A stretch of DNA of 64,000 nucleotides from Varroa destructor (lineage: Eukaryota > Arthropoda > Arachnida > Mesostigmata > Varroidae): the NCBI RefSeq assembly GCF_002443255.2, contig NW_019211455.1, positions 2,909,223-2,973,222 of the forward strand, in the 5' to 3' direction. This document shows positions 25,486-37,622 of the stretch, piece after piece (position 1 is the stretch's first letter; every line of letters begins with the position of its first letter). The notes beneath the pieces are model-generated. The model searched no databases and was not told the DNA's origin. It saw nothing but the letters and a program-made list of their open reading frames with translations. Both the position numbers and the translations under genes were made by a program.

Positions 25486-27862
25486 GTGAGTGGGCTAACT
25501 TATCCAATGAATCAATTTTTAAGGGTTTGACTTCAGTGGCCACATGCGGTCATCGTCTGGTGTACGATACGGTGCGCTGTTTTTTTCCGTGCCTTTCGAG
25601 GCAGAGCAGTACTTGTATTTGACTCGTATGAGCGAAGTCTTTGACAGTAAACCTTTGATTACATAGCTACATACAAGGCATTTAATACACAGGCTAATGT
25701 ATCAGAATAGAACTTCAATAAAAGAATATAAAAATTGTCCGAAGTTCGTGTCTCGAATAAGACAAAAAAATTCCTAGTTCTCAACTATGTTCTAGCTAGT
25801 TTTGTTTATTTCTTGGCCAACCAAAGGATCAGCTATAAGCGTACAACAAATAACATGTGCACTTCTTAATCTTCTACGCATCTTTGAAAGAACGAAAAGC
25901 ACACGAAAGCCACAAAAACGCACGATAAAAAAAAAAGTCCTGCAGGTGAATATTTCGATATGTGCCTAGCGGTAGCACCTATTTATCCTTTTCCCTTAGA
26001 CGTACTTGTTTCATTTTACATACGCCAGACATGTTTCCGTATTAATTATAATATGATTATCTAGTTAGTAATATATTTATTCACTATAGACTACTTGCTG
26101 CTTAACTGCAACCTATTCGCTGCTCAAACCGGTACACGAAATAACGGTATTACTGAATGAGAGATCAGGAGCTGGTCCTTCGTGCCTCGTTCAAATCGAA
26201 ACTAGAATCAATTAGAAAAGTTCATCACTACTTATACGATCGTAAGCCTCTGCAATAGTCAAAATTATTTTATTTTACTCAATATAAACATCATTCAGCA
26301 GAACCTTTGCTATGAATTTTTACTCTGTTCAATATGTGTGCTCCTAGATGTCTAACTGTTTCCGATCGGACCTGTTCTCCTGGTTATATAGCTGTGTCTT
26401 CGATTATGCTTGTCGTACGTGTCTGCTACGAGATAATACCAACCTTCGGTTAAAATGCGCAAAGCAGCGAGGAATGATACAAGGGGCACCATATCAGTTT
26501 TGAACATGACGCCCGCGACCGCCCAAACTACTCATAAGACTGGGGCGCACCGTACGCTCCAGATGGTAGAAAGCACGTCCTTTCCTTTACGACGTTAGGT
26601 GCTACTGGGCTTTTTTCGTGTTCGATATATTTTTTTCGCAGCAAATGGTCCTCGAGGGGGTTAGCTATGATGGGAATAACGTAAACAAAAACTTCAGTCA
26701 CTTTCTTTTGTATCATTCAGTTTCTCACAATCGGTCAACGATGTGCTTAATCACCACTCGTACAATAGCAGTTGTCACTGAGAGCCAATTTTGTTCGAAG
26801 TGAAGATAGAGTTTATCTTGGCGTAGAGTCGGGAAACTTCAGACGTCTTTCTGCACTTAAGAATCCAAGCCCAAGTCATCGAAACAGTTGAATGTTCAAC
26901 CAATGAAACACACCGAAAATGAGGCACTATTCGGTAGCATCGAATTTGCGATCTGGCCCTTGAACGATTGGACAACCCGCACCAAAGAGCTGTGCGTCAC
27001 TTTCACGGTTGACTTCGACAGGGTTTCTGTGCCGGCGATGTTATGCTATTGGTATTGGGATGCCTTACGCAGCCTACACAGATGACTCTATGCAGGCCTT
27101 TTCCCTCGGGCACGACCACAAGAACCGGGCACACAAATACCGACTGTAGCTATGCGATGTGAGCTATCCGGCAGTCGATGCGAGAATGTTGGGATGAGCT
27201 AATGGTATCTATGCATGGCTCGGAGATGATGGTAGACGATAGCATGCGTACCCGACGGCCCGTGGGGTCGACCCACCTGCGAGCTCCTTTGCCAGTACCT
27301 AGCGAACACCCTTTCCACCTGTGCAGAAGCATAGTTCTGGACTGCATTTCACGCTGGATATCTCGTTGATTTCGGATGAGCCAGATGACAAGGATAAGGA
27401 CGAAAGCTGAAGCTGAGAGAACGTGTCGGGGTGGCCACGCGTCAGCTCAAATACAACAAACATTAAGCAGTTGGCACACAGCGGCCGGTTAACGCCAGCG
27501 CGCTCGCTCTAAAACCGTGTCTAGTCACGACAGTGGCGATGACAACAGCTCTGGCATCGGGCAACAGTGAAACAGTGTTTCCGGTTTCCATTCTAGACTG
27601 CCCGCTGTGGCCCGTTCATCGTTGGCCCTTTCTATCATCACTACTACAACAAATAATGTAGCGTTCACTCGCCAGCAGCTGGCCACAGCCTAATGATGGT
27701 TGTGGCTTGCTGGTGAGTCCAGAGCACTTATCAACATACATGAGCAACACATGAACACGCTCATACAAGCAGACACACACCAACCAGCACAACTATTCGT
27801 TCCGTTCATATCGATATGGACAGAGCCACACACTACTAAGGCAGAGCACCGTAGTCCCTATC

Positions 27863-27881
27863 GAGAGAGAGAGAGAGAGAG
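27863..27881. repeat. (GA)n microsatellite
   Basis: About nine and a half GA units. GA runs in arthropod regulatory DNA can bind GAGA-type factors; here no promoter is evident nearby. Confidence 0.9.
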
Positions 27882-27981
27882 TTGGGGGTTTAGATAGGGG
27901 AAGCGCAACAAGCGCTGCAATCGTTCTATAGGCCGCCACACATATTGGTCACAGCAATATTGCTTGTCGTCGCGGCAGCTC

Positions 27982-28040
27982 TTGTTGCTGTTGTTGTTGT
28001 TATTATCATTGTCGATATCGTTATTGTTGCTGTTGTTGAT
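27982..28040. repeat. Imperfect GTT/GCT trinucleotide tract
   Basis: A low-complexity stretch of TTG, CTG and ATT triplets. On the minus strand it reads as Asn/Asp/Ser-rich sequence, which explains the long but probably spurious frame there. Confidence 0.8.
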
Positions 28041-28250
28041 GTGGTAACCACAACTGTTGATAAAGTCATTGATTCTGCTGTTAGATAAGAGGGCGCAACG
28101 GTGCCCACATGCGGTACTTGATGCACGGAATAGCGAAAGAGAGAAATGAGAGTAGCAACGAAAAAATAGGAAAAAAAAGGGAGCGTGAAGACTTAATAAA
28201 ACCAAGTGCGTCCACTGGGGTTATTAAATTTTTTTTTTCTACTAATACAG

Positions 28251-28433
28251 GTAGCGGCGGAGTGGAGAGGACAAACTGTTGGTGACATCGGCGACGAAAG
28301 CATTCAATGGTGCGCCTATTTTTTTCAAGCGACGAGATGGCGACGTCCGTGTGTTATTTTAATCGAAATCGACTTGGCTTTGGTTTGTAGCTATTCAACT
28401 AGAATAGAGCTGCTGATAAATACATTCAGCTAA
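28251..28433 (+). CDS. Candidate terminal exon after a strong acceptor
   Basis: A T-rich run followed by CTACTAATACAG ends at 28250, one of the best acceptors in the window. In phase 0 the frame is open for 60 codons to a TAA at 28431. It begins with an acidic and polar segment (GDIGDESIQW) and then becomes hydrophobic with a basic interruption (TRWRRP). The other two frames close quickly. No family or upstream donor is identified. Confidence 0.25.
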   Translation, partial: VAAEWRGQTVGDIGDESIQWCAYFFQATRWRRPCVILIEIDLALVCSYSTRIELLINTFS

Positions 28434-28708
28434 AACGGATATTGTACTAGTCTCGTTCGCAGTGGTCATTTTGACACTATTTCGATGCACCAGCGACAAC
28501 TATAGCGGCTACATCGGTAGGTGCATACTCTTAAGAGGGATCCAGTAGTAGGCAACCAGCCGACCGTCAAAAAATGCTTCGCTTTGATTCAAATTCAGGA
28601 GTATGTCTTATGATATGTGCCCATTATTGACAGGCCTCTAAGTATGTCCTAAGCCATCGTTATCTTAACATAGACTTAATTATAGATAGAATTTTTTTCT
28701 TTATTTAG

Positions 28709-28948
28709 CTCAATTATAACAAGCACTTTGTGATTAAATTGCGGGGCAAAGATAATAATGCTGTTCATCGTTCAGTGGAACTACTGAAAAGTGGTACTTG
28801 TATTTGGGTTTATTGCATCACTTTAGAACGACCGTTCGTGCAAAATTTGCCATCGTCACATTTATCACCATATAATTCAATATGTGCTATTTTTGCTGAG
28901 TTTTCGGATGATGTATGCTGTTGTCGACTACGACACAACTATATGTAG
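28709..28948 (+). CDS. Candidate exon after a T-rich acceptor
   Basis: TTTTTTTCTTTATTTAG ends at 28708 and is followed in phase 0 by 79 open codons to TAG at 28946. The translation starts with a basic segment (HFVIKLRGKDNN) and contains LLKSGTCIWVYCITLERPF and a Cys-rich end. It lies about 275 bases after the similar candidate at 28251 on the same strand; the two are both phase 0, but the first has no good donor. Function unknown. Confidence 0.25.
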   Translation, partial: LNYNKHFVIKLRGKDNNAVHRSVELLKSGTCIWVYCITLERPFVQNLPSSHLSPYNSICAIFAEFSDDVCCCRLRHNYM

Positions 28949-30001
28949 TAAAGTTGCTTCAGTCATCAATATTCTGTCTGATTTCCCTGATCTACCTACA
29001 CGCTATGCAGGGTAAAATTATCAACCATCAAATTAATCATCTCGAAACCACAATTCATCCAACAAAACGTAATCCGGGGTCTTCCTGTTTAAACTATTTC
29101 GTTAATGTACCTAGTAGTCACAATATTTTTCCAACGTATACCAACACAAGATCATGCTTTGCGCTGTTGCCGTGTTCGTAAGTAAAGGTGTTCGTTAATA
29201 TGTGTGTCATAATGGCTTGTAGTAAAGGTCGAAGCTTTCTACGAAACTTGTTCAACACGGTTTTTCCATTGGACGTTTCTGACACAGGACGGCTTGACGT
29301 CGGCTCACTAAAACGTCTCTTAAAGCGCCATCAAGGTCTGGCTTCTATATGGTAGAGGTTGAAGCAAAAGCCTTCGCTGTCATGTAATGGCCAGCGGCTA
29401 TATGGCTCCCCACAATATGGGGTGAACTGTGTTGTAAATAGGTTAGGTGTAACGCAAGTAGGGTGTAAGCTGCCTCTCAGAGGAAACGCACTGTGAATGT
29501 AGATACACACCGGGTGAAATACGGGTGAAAACACGAAATATGTGAAAAGCAGCATGAAGCGCTGTGCTGACGCAAAGATGGCGTTCTTGCTTTGTCCTAG
29601 TCCAGAGTTGGCGTATTGAAGTACACGAAAACTGCTTGCTCCACAGGATGTCAGATTTTCATTAACACAGGAAGCTACCTCGAAATCTGAGGAGTTACAC
29701 CTCAGTTACGAACTCAGCTTCGTCGGTTTCGAGTTAATCAAGTAAGTAAATGCGGCCGCAAAATAAAGTTTCCCAAGCTCACTAACACACATAGCAGATC
29801 TTAGGAGATTAAGGAAGAAAACTACAACATACCTGCAGGAGGAAATCCTTTTCGTCAATGTTATAATAGTAATAAAGATACAAAACGGCGTGTCACAGAC
29901 AGGAATCGGCCCGCCTCCATTATAAGGACTAAACAGAAAGTCTCTCGTAAATCTTCGACCCGAGTTGGCCTTCGCCTCCAGTTAGTTGTATCCTTCTGCA
30001 G

Positions 30002-30213
30002 AAATAAACTAAATTCTCAAAATGTGCGAAAGAATATACACCGTATATGAACAGACTGAGCCTGGTTATTTGTTTCATTGTGACTTAGAACGCCCCACGT
30101 CAATATCACGTTTACTTTCATTAGACGAGGGCGTTATTGCAAAATTTGCTTTAAGACGCTTTGCGGACATTATCATTACTTATCTGACATTAAAAAAGCA
30201 TTTACGGCTATAA
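30002..30213 (+). CDS. Possible start exon: acceptor, short leader, 63-codon ORF
   Basis: TTGTATCCTTCTGCAG ends at 30001, a good acceptor. Twenty bases later an ATG with A at -3 (30022) opens 63 codons to TAA at 30211. This arrangement fits a gene whose 5' leader contains an intron. The predicted protein is charged and helical, with acidic and Cys residues early (MCERIYTVYEQTEPG), then FALRRFADIIITYL and a basic end. It has no signal peptide. No family is recognised. Confidence 0.25.
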
Positions 30214-30390
30214 TAACAATGTTTATATCCTTAGTTTGTCAGTCTGTGCACGTTCGTTTTTTTTTTATGTCTACAGGGCAGAAAATAGACTTGTAGCAGG
30301 AATAGTTTTTACTTTTGAGGCTACTTCCGATTGATAGGTACGCACTTTAGGTAAAAATGAAATCGCGCGGCTGCAACTCCTTAATCGAGT

Positions 30391-30815
30391 TCACCCGAAA
30401 ATCGGTACTGATGGTGTTGCTACATTTGGATGAGATACTTCTATGTCTCGATTTATGCTTGTACGTTGAATGACCAAAGAAACCCTTTCTATGATTCTTT
30501 CACTTCGTTCATTTTTACAGCGAAATCTCAATTCAAAAACACGCATGAGTTTTGAGAAAATACAAAACGTCCTGCCCCTACTGATTTCTGTTGTGCCGTA
30601 TAGACCTGCGCCCTCATTCAAAATGTCACTTCCTAACATAGATGAACTATCATGCAGCTTGACCGCGTACATGCCGTACCTGTGCATCGAGTTCGGATCG
30701 AAGGTTTCAGTCAGTGGCCTGCGTCTACGGCTATCAGTACCAGCTGTGGATCTTAATACAAATAGGCATTTAAGTTTGATACTATGCGTGCACATTTTGC
30801 TGAAACGGAATCGGT
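30391..30815 (-). CDS. Candidate second and final exon
   Basis: The acceptor GTGCTTTCAG ends at 30816. Two bases later the frame is open for 140 codons to TGA at 30391, in phase with the exon at 31089-31194 across a 273-base intron. The joined product would be about 176 residues. It is rich in Ser, Arg and Lys, with a basic patch (SRRRR), a middle part containing a Met/Tyr/His stretch (MHRYGMYAVKLH) and a basic, helical region before a polar tail. No domain is recognised. The plus strand has a competing open frame of 165 codons across 30470-30967, so the coding strand is not certain. Confidence 0.3.
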
Positions 30816-31088
30816 CTGAAAGCACTAATGAGTCACCAACGCATTGTCCAGATCTGAGCAACACCGTTGTGATGTCTCATCGTAAGTTTGACGACTGCGA
30901 CACTTTTAGATGGCGTCGTTGCAGATGGCAAAAAACTATCGAAACTAACTGGTGCTCCAAACTCTGAACAAGGGAGGCAACTTTCAAGTTCATTTACGTT
31001 GAAATTACCTCTAAGATAAGATCGGTGTTCAGATGTGTTCAAATGTGGATAGCACGTTTATGATGTGTGTGTGTGCAAATGTTCTCAC

Positions 31089-31194
31089 CTGTGTACGTAT
31101 GTGTGTCAAGGTGTGGGTGCAATGTATTCTGGCACCCGGTGACACAAATGAAAAACCGATCGAAACGAACAGACAAAGCGGATTTGGCCGCCAT
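31089..31194 (-). CDS. Candidate first coding exon with strong start context
   Basis: On the minus strand the context TTCGCCATGGCG is a near-ideal eukaryotic start. The frame runs 35 codons plus one base to CACAG|GTGAGA, a strong donor whose GT is at 31088-31087. The first 20 residues look protein-like (MAAKSALSVRFDRFF, then a hydrophobic run). The last 15 are His/Thr-rich and overlap a CA-rich tract, which weakens the case. The other strand at the same ATG palindrome also has an ideal start context but opens only six codons. The exon's phase fits the frame at 30391-30815. Confidence 0.3.
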
Positions 31195-32600
31195 GGCGAA
31201 TGAACTGGACTAGTTGCTGGAGGCCGACGAGTCAGCCTGTGCAGCCCTGTAGGTATCAAAGGCAAACATCGACCATGCTTAAGTTCCGTCAGTCGATGAA
31301 TCACTTACAACAAGCCGATTCATTCGAGCGGTAGGGTCCCCCCTAACGACCATGTGATATTTGGAACAGTTGGGAATATCGACATGAAACATTTTGCCCA
31401 CCCCACAACCCATTTCGTGTGCGATTGAGCAAATTAGATCTTTTCGAGGATGTGCTTATTGCGTGACGATAAATAAATCTCGGATGTGACTATAATATGT
31501 GCTGGGAAGACCCACTCTGGCTTCCGTCGGACATATACTTGATCGGATGACAATAACATTTGTAGCCTCATCTGAATTGTAGTCAGATGAGATTACAAAC
31601 TACTCGCAAATAGAATCCATCTGCAGATTTTTGGTTTCCTTTGCGTTGACATGTTTACCCTGGTTAGAAGAATGCCCACCCGTCGCCATATACGAAACAA
31701 CATTCGTGATTAAATAGAGATAGGTTTTTACTAATAATGTATAGGTTTGCTTCTCGGTTATACTTACTGAGGATACCGGTAGTCGCGACCGTGGTCTACA
31801 TTTATCTAAATATAATTGCCGAACTTATGTACTCAGTAAAAGAAAATCATATAACGCTTATAAACACTCTAAATGGTATAACCCTAAGACAGAAAGCACG
31901 TTGCTGTGAAAGACGTAGGATCATAGACAACATCTATACCTTGCTTTTGTACGTAGCTACTGAAACAGTAAGAGATCTGCTGCTAGTTAAGGCGAAATAT
32001 TTTTAGAGAGTATTTTTTATCGAGAGCCTTTCCTTTTAAAAATAAATGTTCTCCAATGCTATTCTTTTACCTCAATCTATATATGCACGTCAGCCAAACT
32101 TAAATTGACTCATAGATTTTGTACTATGCATATGTGTAATTTCCACCCTCTACGAAGCTGCTAGTTATATCGACAAATAAAAGTTGCATCAAACGGGCGC
32201 AGAAGCTGCAACGTATGATATGGTAATGAAAACTTACATCTCTAAATAAGGACTTTTGTTTCCTTTAAAAGAGCGACCGAAGCAAATCTCTATTTTTACT
32301 TTAGCCACACGACTGAACCACAAATAGCCCTTTTTTACTCTATCGTGGCGATGCTAGGGACAGCGACTTGTAAAAGCACCAGCCTAGACATATGTTTACA
32401 CGAGCAATTGGCATTTGGTGCGTACAGATGAGGACACAAGGCTCACGGACATCAGTGCACTATGGCGTGGTGAGGACCGGAACAAAATGTGCTCTCCAAG
32501 GGTGTTTCAGTTCAGTACGCCGACGCCTAAATAACATGGTCGCGTTTCAACATTCGACAAGGGGGCAGGCCAATTATAGTCTCGTCCTTACCCAGAGCAT

Positions 32601-32615
32601 GGGGGGGGGGAGGGG
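32601..32615. repeat. G10-A-G4 tract
   Basis: G-rich run with quadruplex potential together with the GG that follows. Confidence 0.9.
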
Positions 32616-33092
32616 ATAAGGATGGCTTTTTTCTACGGAGTGTAACCAAGACTATAACACAAACAAGAGCGTTGTTGGACCACTGGGAGTACTCAGATCA
32701 ATCTGTGGGCTGGAAGAATGGCCGATACTTTCATATTTTCTGAGGTCAGCCAGGATCAGCGGGTAGGCACCTAGAAAGAAGCAAACAGTAGATGTGAAGG
32801 AACGAGTGAACGCGCACGCCTTAACGTTTGACACCGGTTTTGCCTTGTCGGCCAGTTGCACCCCCATTGCCGGAGCAGCTTGTGACATTCTCATAAATAT
32901 ATTTCACTCGACGTCATTTGGAGAATACCGTGCTCCTCTGATGAAGCTTGTTGTTGACTAAGGTGTACGTCTAGCGAAAACAGACAGACCTTGGGGCAAG
33001 CAGCAACAAGCAAACGGAAAAGGTGGGTTAGATTTGCGCGAACGCACACGCGCAAATAATGGGCCGTCGTACGTAGGGCACTGGTCCAAGCA

Positions 33093-33110
33093 TATGTACA
33101 ATTGTACATA
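33093..33110. repeat. 18-bp perfect palindrome
   Basis: TATGTACAATTGTACATA reads the same on both strands. It is mildly unexpected by chance and may be a binding site for a dimeric factor. Nothing nearby explains it. Confidence 0.8.
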
Positions 33111-33596
33111 CGGCGTGAGATGTGAAACGCTGAAAATGCTGACTGAGGTATTTTCAAATGCAGCCATTAGTACAATGTTCGGCCTCAACTTAAATTATAT
33201 TTCAACGACATAAATATTTTAATATATGTGTGCATGGAATAGCCACAATTTGGCAAGAGGTGAAAGGAAGTAATCGAGACTAACATTTGTAATTATATTA
33301 GTTGTAATGTTGAATCCTTAAAACGTGTCTGTTATTTAGAGTTGTTTGCAGGAACCTCAAGCGTTCTTACAGACGAAATTGATTTCGACACAGCCGAATA
33401 TTTTTGAGTCTTGTCTTTGACACCGCCGTTAGACTGTATGTCAGATGGCAAATTCCAACGCAGCCTATCTAAAGCCGAAAAATGGTCTTTTTTTTGTTTA
33501 AACTTACAGGCACACGAGCAGTTGTGCAGGAATTACTAACGCATATTGCAACTTATGTTATTGTCGATGTTCGTCACACGTTGATTACACCCCATA

Positions 33597-33611
33597 CCCC
33601 CCCCCCCCCCC
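33597..33611. repeat. C15 homopolymer
   Basis: Uninterrupted C run. Length is prone to sequencing error. Confidence 0.9.
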
Positions 33612-33807
33612 GTCAAATAGTTAAGATACAAATGGTGTAGAGCACTAAAGATGTAAAGTAGATTTAGAATTTAGGCAATACAAGCATGCACTGGGTCCTA
33701 CGCTGGTTTCAAATACACACAAGCACAAAACAAAGTGGTACTCTATTCTGTATAAATGAAATCAAACGACCCAGACGTCTAATAAACGGAGCATGTTATA
33801 ATTGTGT

Positions 33808-33825
33808 AAATAATAATAATAATAA
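33808..33825. repeat. (AAT)n microsatellite
   Basis: Six AAT-type units. Confidence 0.85.
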
Positions 33826-34034
33826 GTGTAATAACAAATATTTGATACAGTGATCGTATCAGTACCAAAGCCTCCTTCCTTCAACCTACGACATGTCCTG
33901 TTTGGGAATTCGTTAGACCATGAGGAGAGAATACGTTTGACAAAAAAGCTGTCTTTCGGTAATAAATATTTCTGTACTCGAATAACCCGAAGTATTTCGA
34001 CCCATTTTTTATATCATCTTTGCACATATTTATA

Positions 34035-34037
<3 letters not shown>

Positions 34038-34075
<38 letters not shown>
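34038..34075. repeat. (AT)19 microsatellite
   Basis: The longest dinucleotide run in the window. Confidence 0.95.
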
Positions 34076-34079
<4 letters not shown>

Positions 34080-37000
34080 CTAGTACAATAATTTTCGAAT
34101 TTGGAAGTATGAAATTTTCATTCAACTTCACTTCATTAAAAAATTACCCTAGACCACGTCCTATCGATACGCATCTATCGTGTTTTCGTGTAGATCCATC
34201 ATGGTGCTTTCTGCTTTCAAGGACGTGGGAGTAGGCGCCCACTAAAGGATCAATTGGCTAATACTTAAACAATGTTGTAAAGCCTTCGTTCCCGCACTCT
34301 TCGTCGCCTACGTATATTCAATTTCTCATTAGCTCTTGGTCCGCTTGGAGACACTGGAAGCAGTCGCTCTTCGAATCTTGAGCTGGCTAGCAGGCATCGT
34401 TGTTTCCAGAGGCCCCCTTCTGCCAATAGGAGTGATTCCAACTTTTTGCCAAGTCAGTGGTTCCCTAAGACTTCTTCGACGAAAAGAGACAAATAATATG
34501 GTGACACTGATTGTAGTTGCAAGAGGCTACAGGCATGTTGCTCGCCGAGCTTCCGTTGGAATGGAAATCATTCTTTGTATCACCGGTAATGAATTTAATT
34601 TTTTTGCGAGCTTTTTGAAATTACATTTAGGCCTGCCGCTGAATACGATGAATCATACATGATATTAAACATCTATAGCTTATAGATTTTTGGTTTGCGA
34701 TGCTCAAGCTGAGCTGAATATCATATACATGCGTGGAATCGACTAGGATGGCCTCGTACAAGGCAAATGGCCTTTAAATAAAAAAAAAATGAAGCTAAAA
34801 TGTTTTCCGGTGTATGTTCCGTCAAATGATGAAGATGCCAGTCTTGCCTGAGCCTTAAGGAGAGTCTAACTATCGAACGAACTACACAGTTCGCGCGGCT
34901 TCCGCTGTTAGAGAAATAGGTCTGTTTCGAATTTATAGATATTTTTTTTTTTATGAACAAATATAATATTCGGCAATACATTATTAAGTTGCTTTCCAGC
35001 TGGCTTGAACTTTAGAGCTGAATACTGTTTCTCAAGCGTGCCTGAGCAAGCTCGTGCCAAACTGGTACTAGTTTACCAATTTTTTTTTACGGAAAATACG
35101 GTGGCCACGGAACGAATCCAAACAAAAGCAATTTTCAAGCTTCCATACTAAAGCTCTGACCCAATAAATGAGTCTCCAAAGATTATTTGGACTTTTCAAT
35201 ATTGCATCGAGGTAGTACTAGCTAATATTTTATACATTTTCACCGAGAAAATTCTTACTCTCAGTTGTTTTATACCAGTGTTCGTTGTCTCCGTTTAAAT
35301 TAGAGATTTCAACTTCATTCATATCATCATAAATTATCGCTGAACTAACGGCAAAATAGGCCCAGTATTGGATTCCTTCTTTCGACGAGCTCGTTTGAAT
35401 GGTCTAGAATGCCTGTCTATCTATCCCATACGAGTGAGTCGTTAACAAAACCAGAAATTTTAGATGGACTTCGGCCAGCTGATGACGCTTCTGCCCGACC
35501 GTGGTGGCCATGTCTAAGCGATCTGTGCTTCAGATAAACAGACAAGCGAGACTACCGCGGTAACGCTGGCCATTCATTAGGCAGTGTTAAGCTGAATGCG
35601 TATCACCAGGGCAATTTTGTAGAGTCGTTAAGGAGAAATTCATATATTAAAAAAAAAAAATTTTTATTGAAAACCAACTGTTGTGGTTCACGTGGTGTCA
35701 AAGTTTCCAGGTCGGGTCTCGCAATGTTATAAATACTGTTATGCCACAATAGAGGTCATGCAACATAGCCGGTCCGAATTATGTGCAAGATTAACATTTT
35801 CTAGATAAATAATTCCTCCTATATAATAGAGATACAATAGCTGATAATTTCCTAGATCGGCCCGAATTACCATGTTGTGGCAATATTTGAAATATAAGCA
35901 AGGTCTTGGAATTACGTGAAAGACGCCTGCGTAGCCGATTCACAAGTTTAAAGTTAATTGTAACTTGATTATAAGGCGTCGTGCTCAGATATTCCACTGT
36001 TGAATAGTGTATGTTGCCCTTTCTGTAGTGTTTTTTTTTCATTATCACAAATTACTAATGATACGGGCAGCTGCTTTCACAGCTTGTAGTATATACAATT
36101 AGTTAATTTCAAGACCAGTAGATTTACTGGATTTTTCATGTTATATTCTATTAGCTACTTACTACAACATACTTTTATGACAATGGGCTTGCGGGAATAT
36201 GTTGATCTCCTTCAAAATTTCTATACGGCTTCTCTATCAGTGCTATAAAGGATGTTTGTTTTTCTTGAAATACAGTTACTTTTACTTAATAGCCTAAACT
36301 AAATTACATGAGAATACCAATGTCACTACTCACAGTGTAGCCAAGGCACTGAAACCCGTCTACCCTATAATGTGGTTGTAGTCAGTTATGTTATTTAAGC
36401 AATTTGATAGATGACGTTTCCTTTTATTCGACCACTTGGGCAAGTTACTTAATAGCGCTCAGTGTATCCCGCTTCAAGCCTTAGACCTGTTGCCGTTGTA
36501 AAGTAAACATCTATTAGCACAAGTTTACTACCGCTGCTAGAGTTCCTTAGGATGCTTAATAATTCGGTCATCGGTGGGTCCCGTTCAACTGCAGACCACG
36601 CAGAGGTTCTGTCTGTGGAAGACCGCCCCCCGCCAGCCTAGTCAATGATACGTTGCAGGAGCACACACCGTGACGGACCCGCCGCCATTTATAGACAGCT
36701 GGAGCCCAGCCAGGTTAAGTTAACCCGCTGCTCGCCCCAGCACAGCCAACAGAATTGATGGATACGATAGCAAGTTGAGGGTTTTCATCAACGATACGGG
36801 TAAACGACATTGAGGAGGGAAAAGCAGAGACACGGTTAGCAAGTTGGAGATTAGAAGAACAGCACTAGGACGTTTCACGTTGAAAAAGACACCAGTTGTG
36901 CGGTCAATGGAAGTGTGGTATGCACCTTACCACGGAACAAGGCAAGAGAACACCGTCGCCCTCGTCCCGTACCGAGTAGACACCATCCGGAAACGATAGA

Positions 37001-37622
37001 GAAAGTGCGGCAACCGTGAAACTTCGCTAGAAAAAAGTCAGTGGAAGGCAGCGTAATTGTTACTATTTACAAAAGACGTAGCAATAAAAGGCAACTCGAA
37101 GCTCGATTGAATGACTAGCAAACTTGAGCTGAGAACGTGTTTTTATTCGAACGAGAGCTGTGGAAGATTTATTCTTAGTTAAATCGAAATCTTTCTTAAA
37201 GCTTATTTTAATATACCAAGTAAAAAACATATTGTCGACTATTCTAGTCCGGTAGTTGTAACGATTGTTGGCTCAATTCGAACATGTACAAATATGGACG
37301 CAGCTGTAAGCTACCGTTCTTCCACCGGGAACTTCCAAAAGCGAGGCTATAATGCGCACTTATTCAACAATAGCTACTATGTTATGAATGTCCCTCAATG
37401 AAACGAACAGTTACTGACGGGCAATCTTTATTTGTGCCTGAAACAATGCTTTGTGCTTTATGTATTGTACTGTGTGATGTTTGTTGTTTAAATGTATAAA
37501 AAAAAAAACGCCTCATATGTATATATTCGTGTTTTTATCATTTGCTCTACGAAACGAATAGTAACAGTGATTTCGAGATCCACAAACATGTTGGTGGTCC
37601 TATGACATATACACAAACATAC

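Larger units (their letters stand above)
26440..28200. other. GC-richer island with trinucleotide tracts
   Basis: CpG-containing, CAG/CAC/GTT-rich DNA. It resembles arthropod regulatory or 5' flanking sequence. Frames on both strands near 27.2 kb are open simultaneously. No promoter motif is convincing. Confidence 0.45.
32010..37600. other. AT-rich non-coding stretch with simple repeats
   Basis: Holds microsatellites and the 33093 palindrome but no supportable gene. A GC-richer patch at about 36.55-37.05 kb includes GCCGCCATTT, a YY1/Pho-like motif, without a following start codon frame of note. Confidence 0.5.

Noticed and set aside
27858..28205. 115-codon minus-strand frame rich in Asn/Asp/Ser
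   Set aside because: It is produced by the GTT/GCT trinucleotide tract and the GA run. Composition explains it.
30470..30967. 165-codon plus-strand frame
   Set aside because: It overlaps the minus-strand model, has no early ATG and no convincing splice signals. It cannot be fully excluded.
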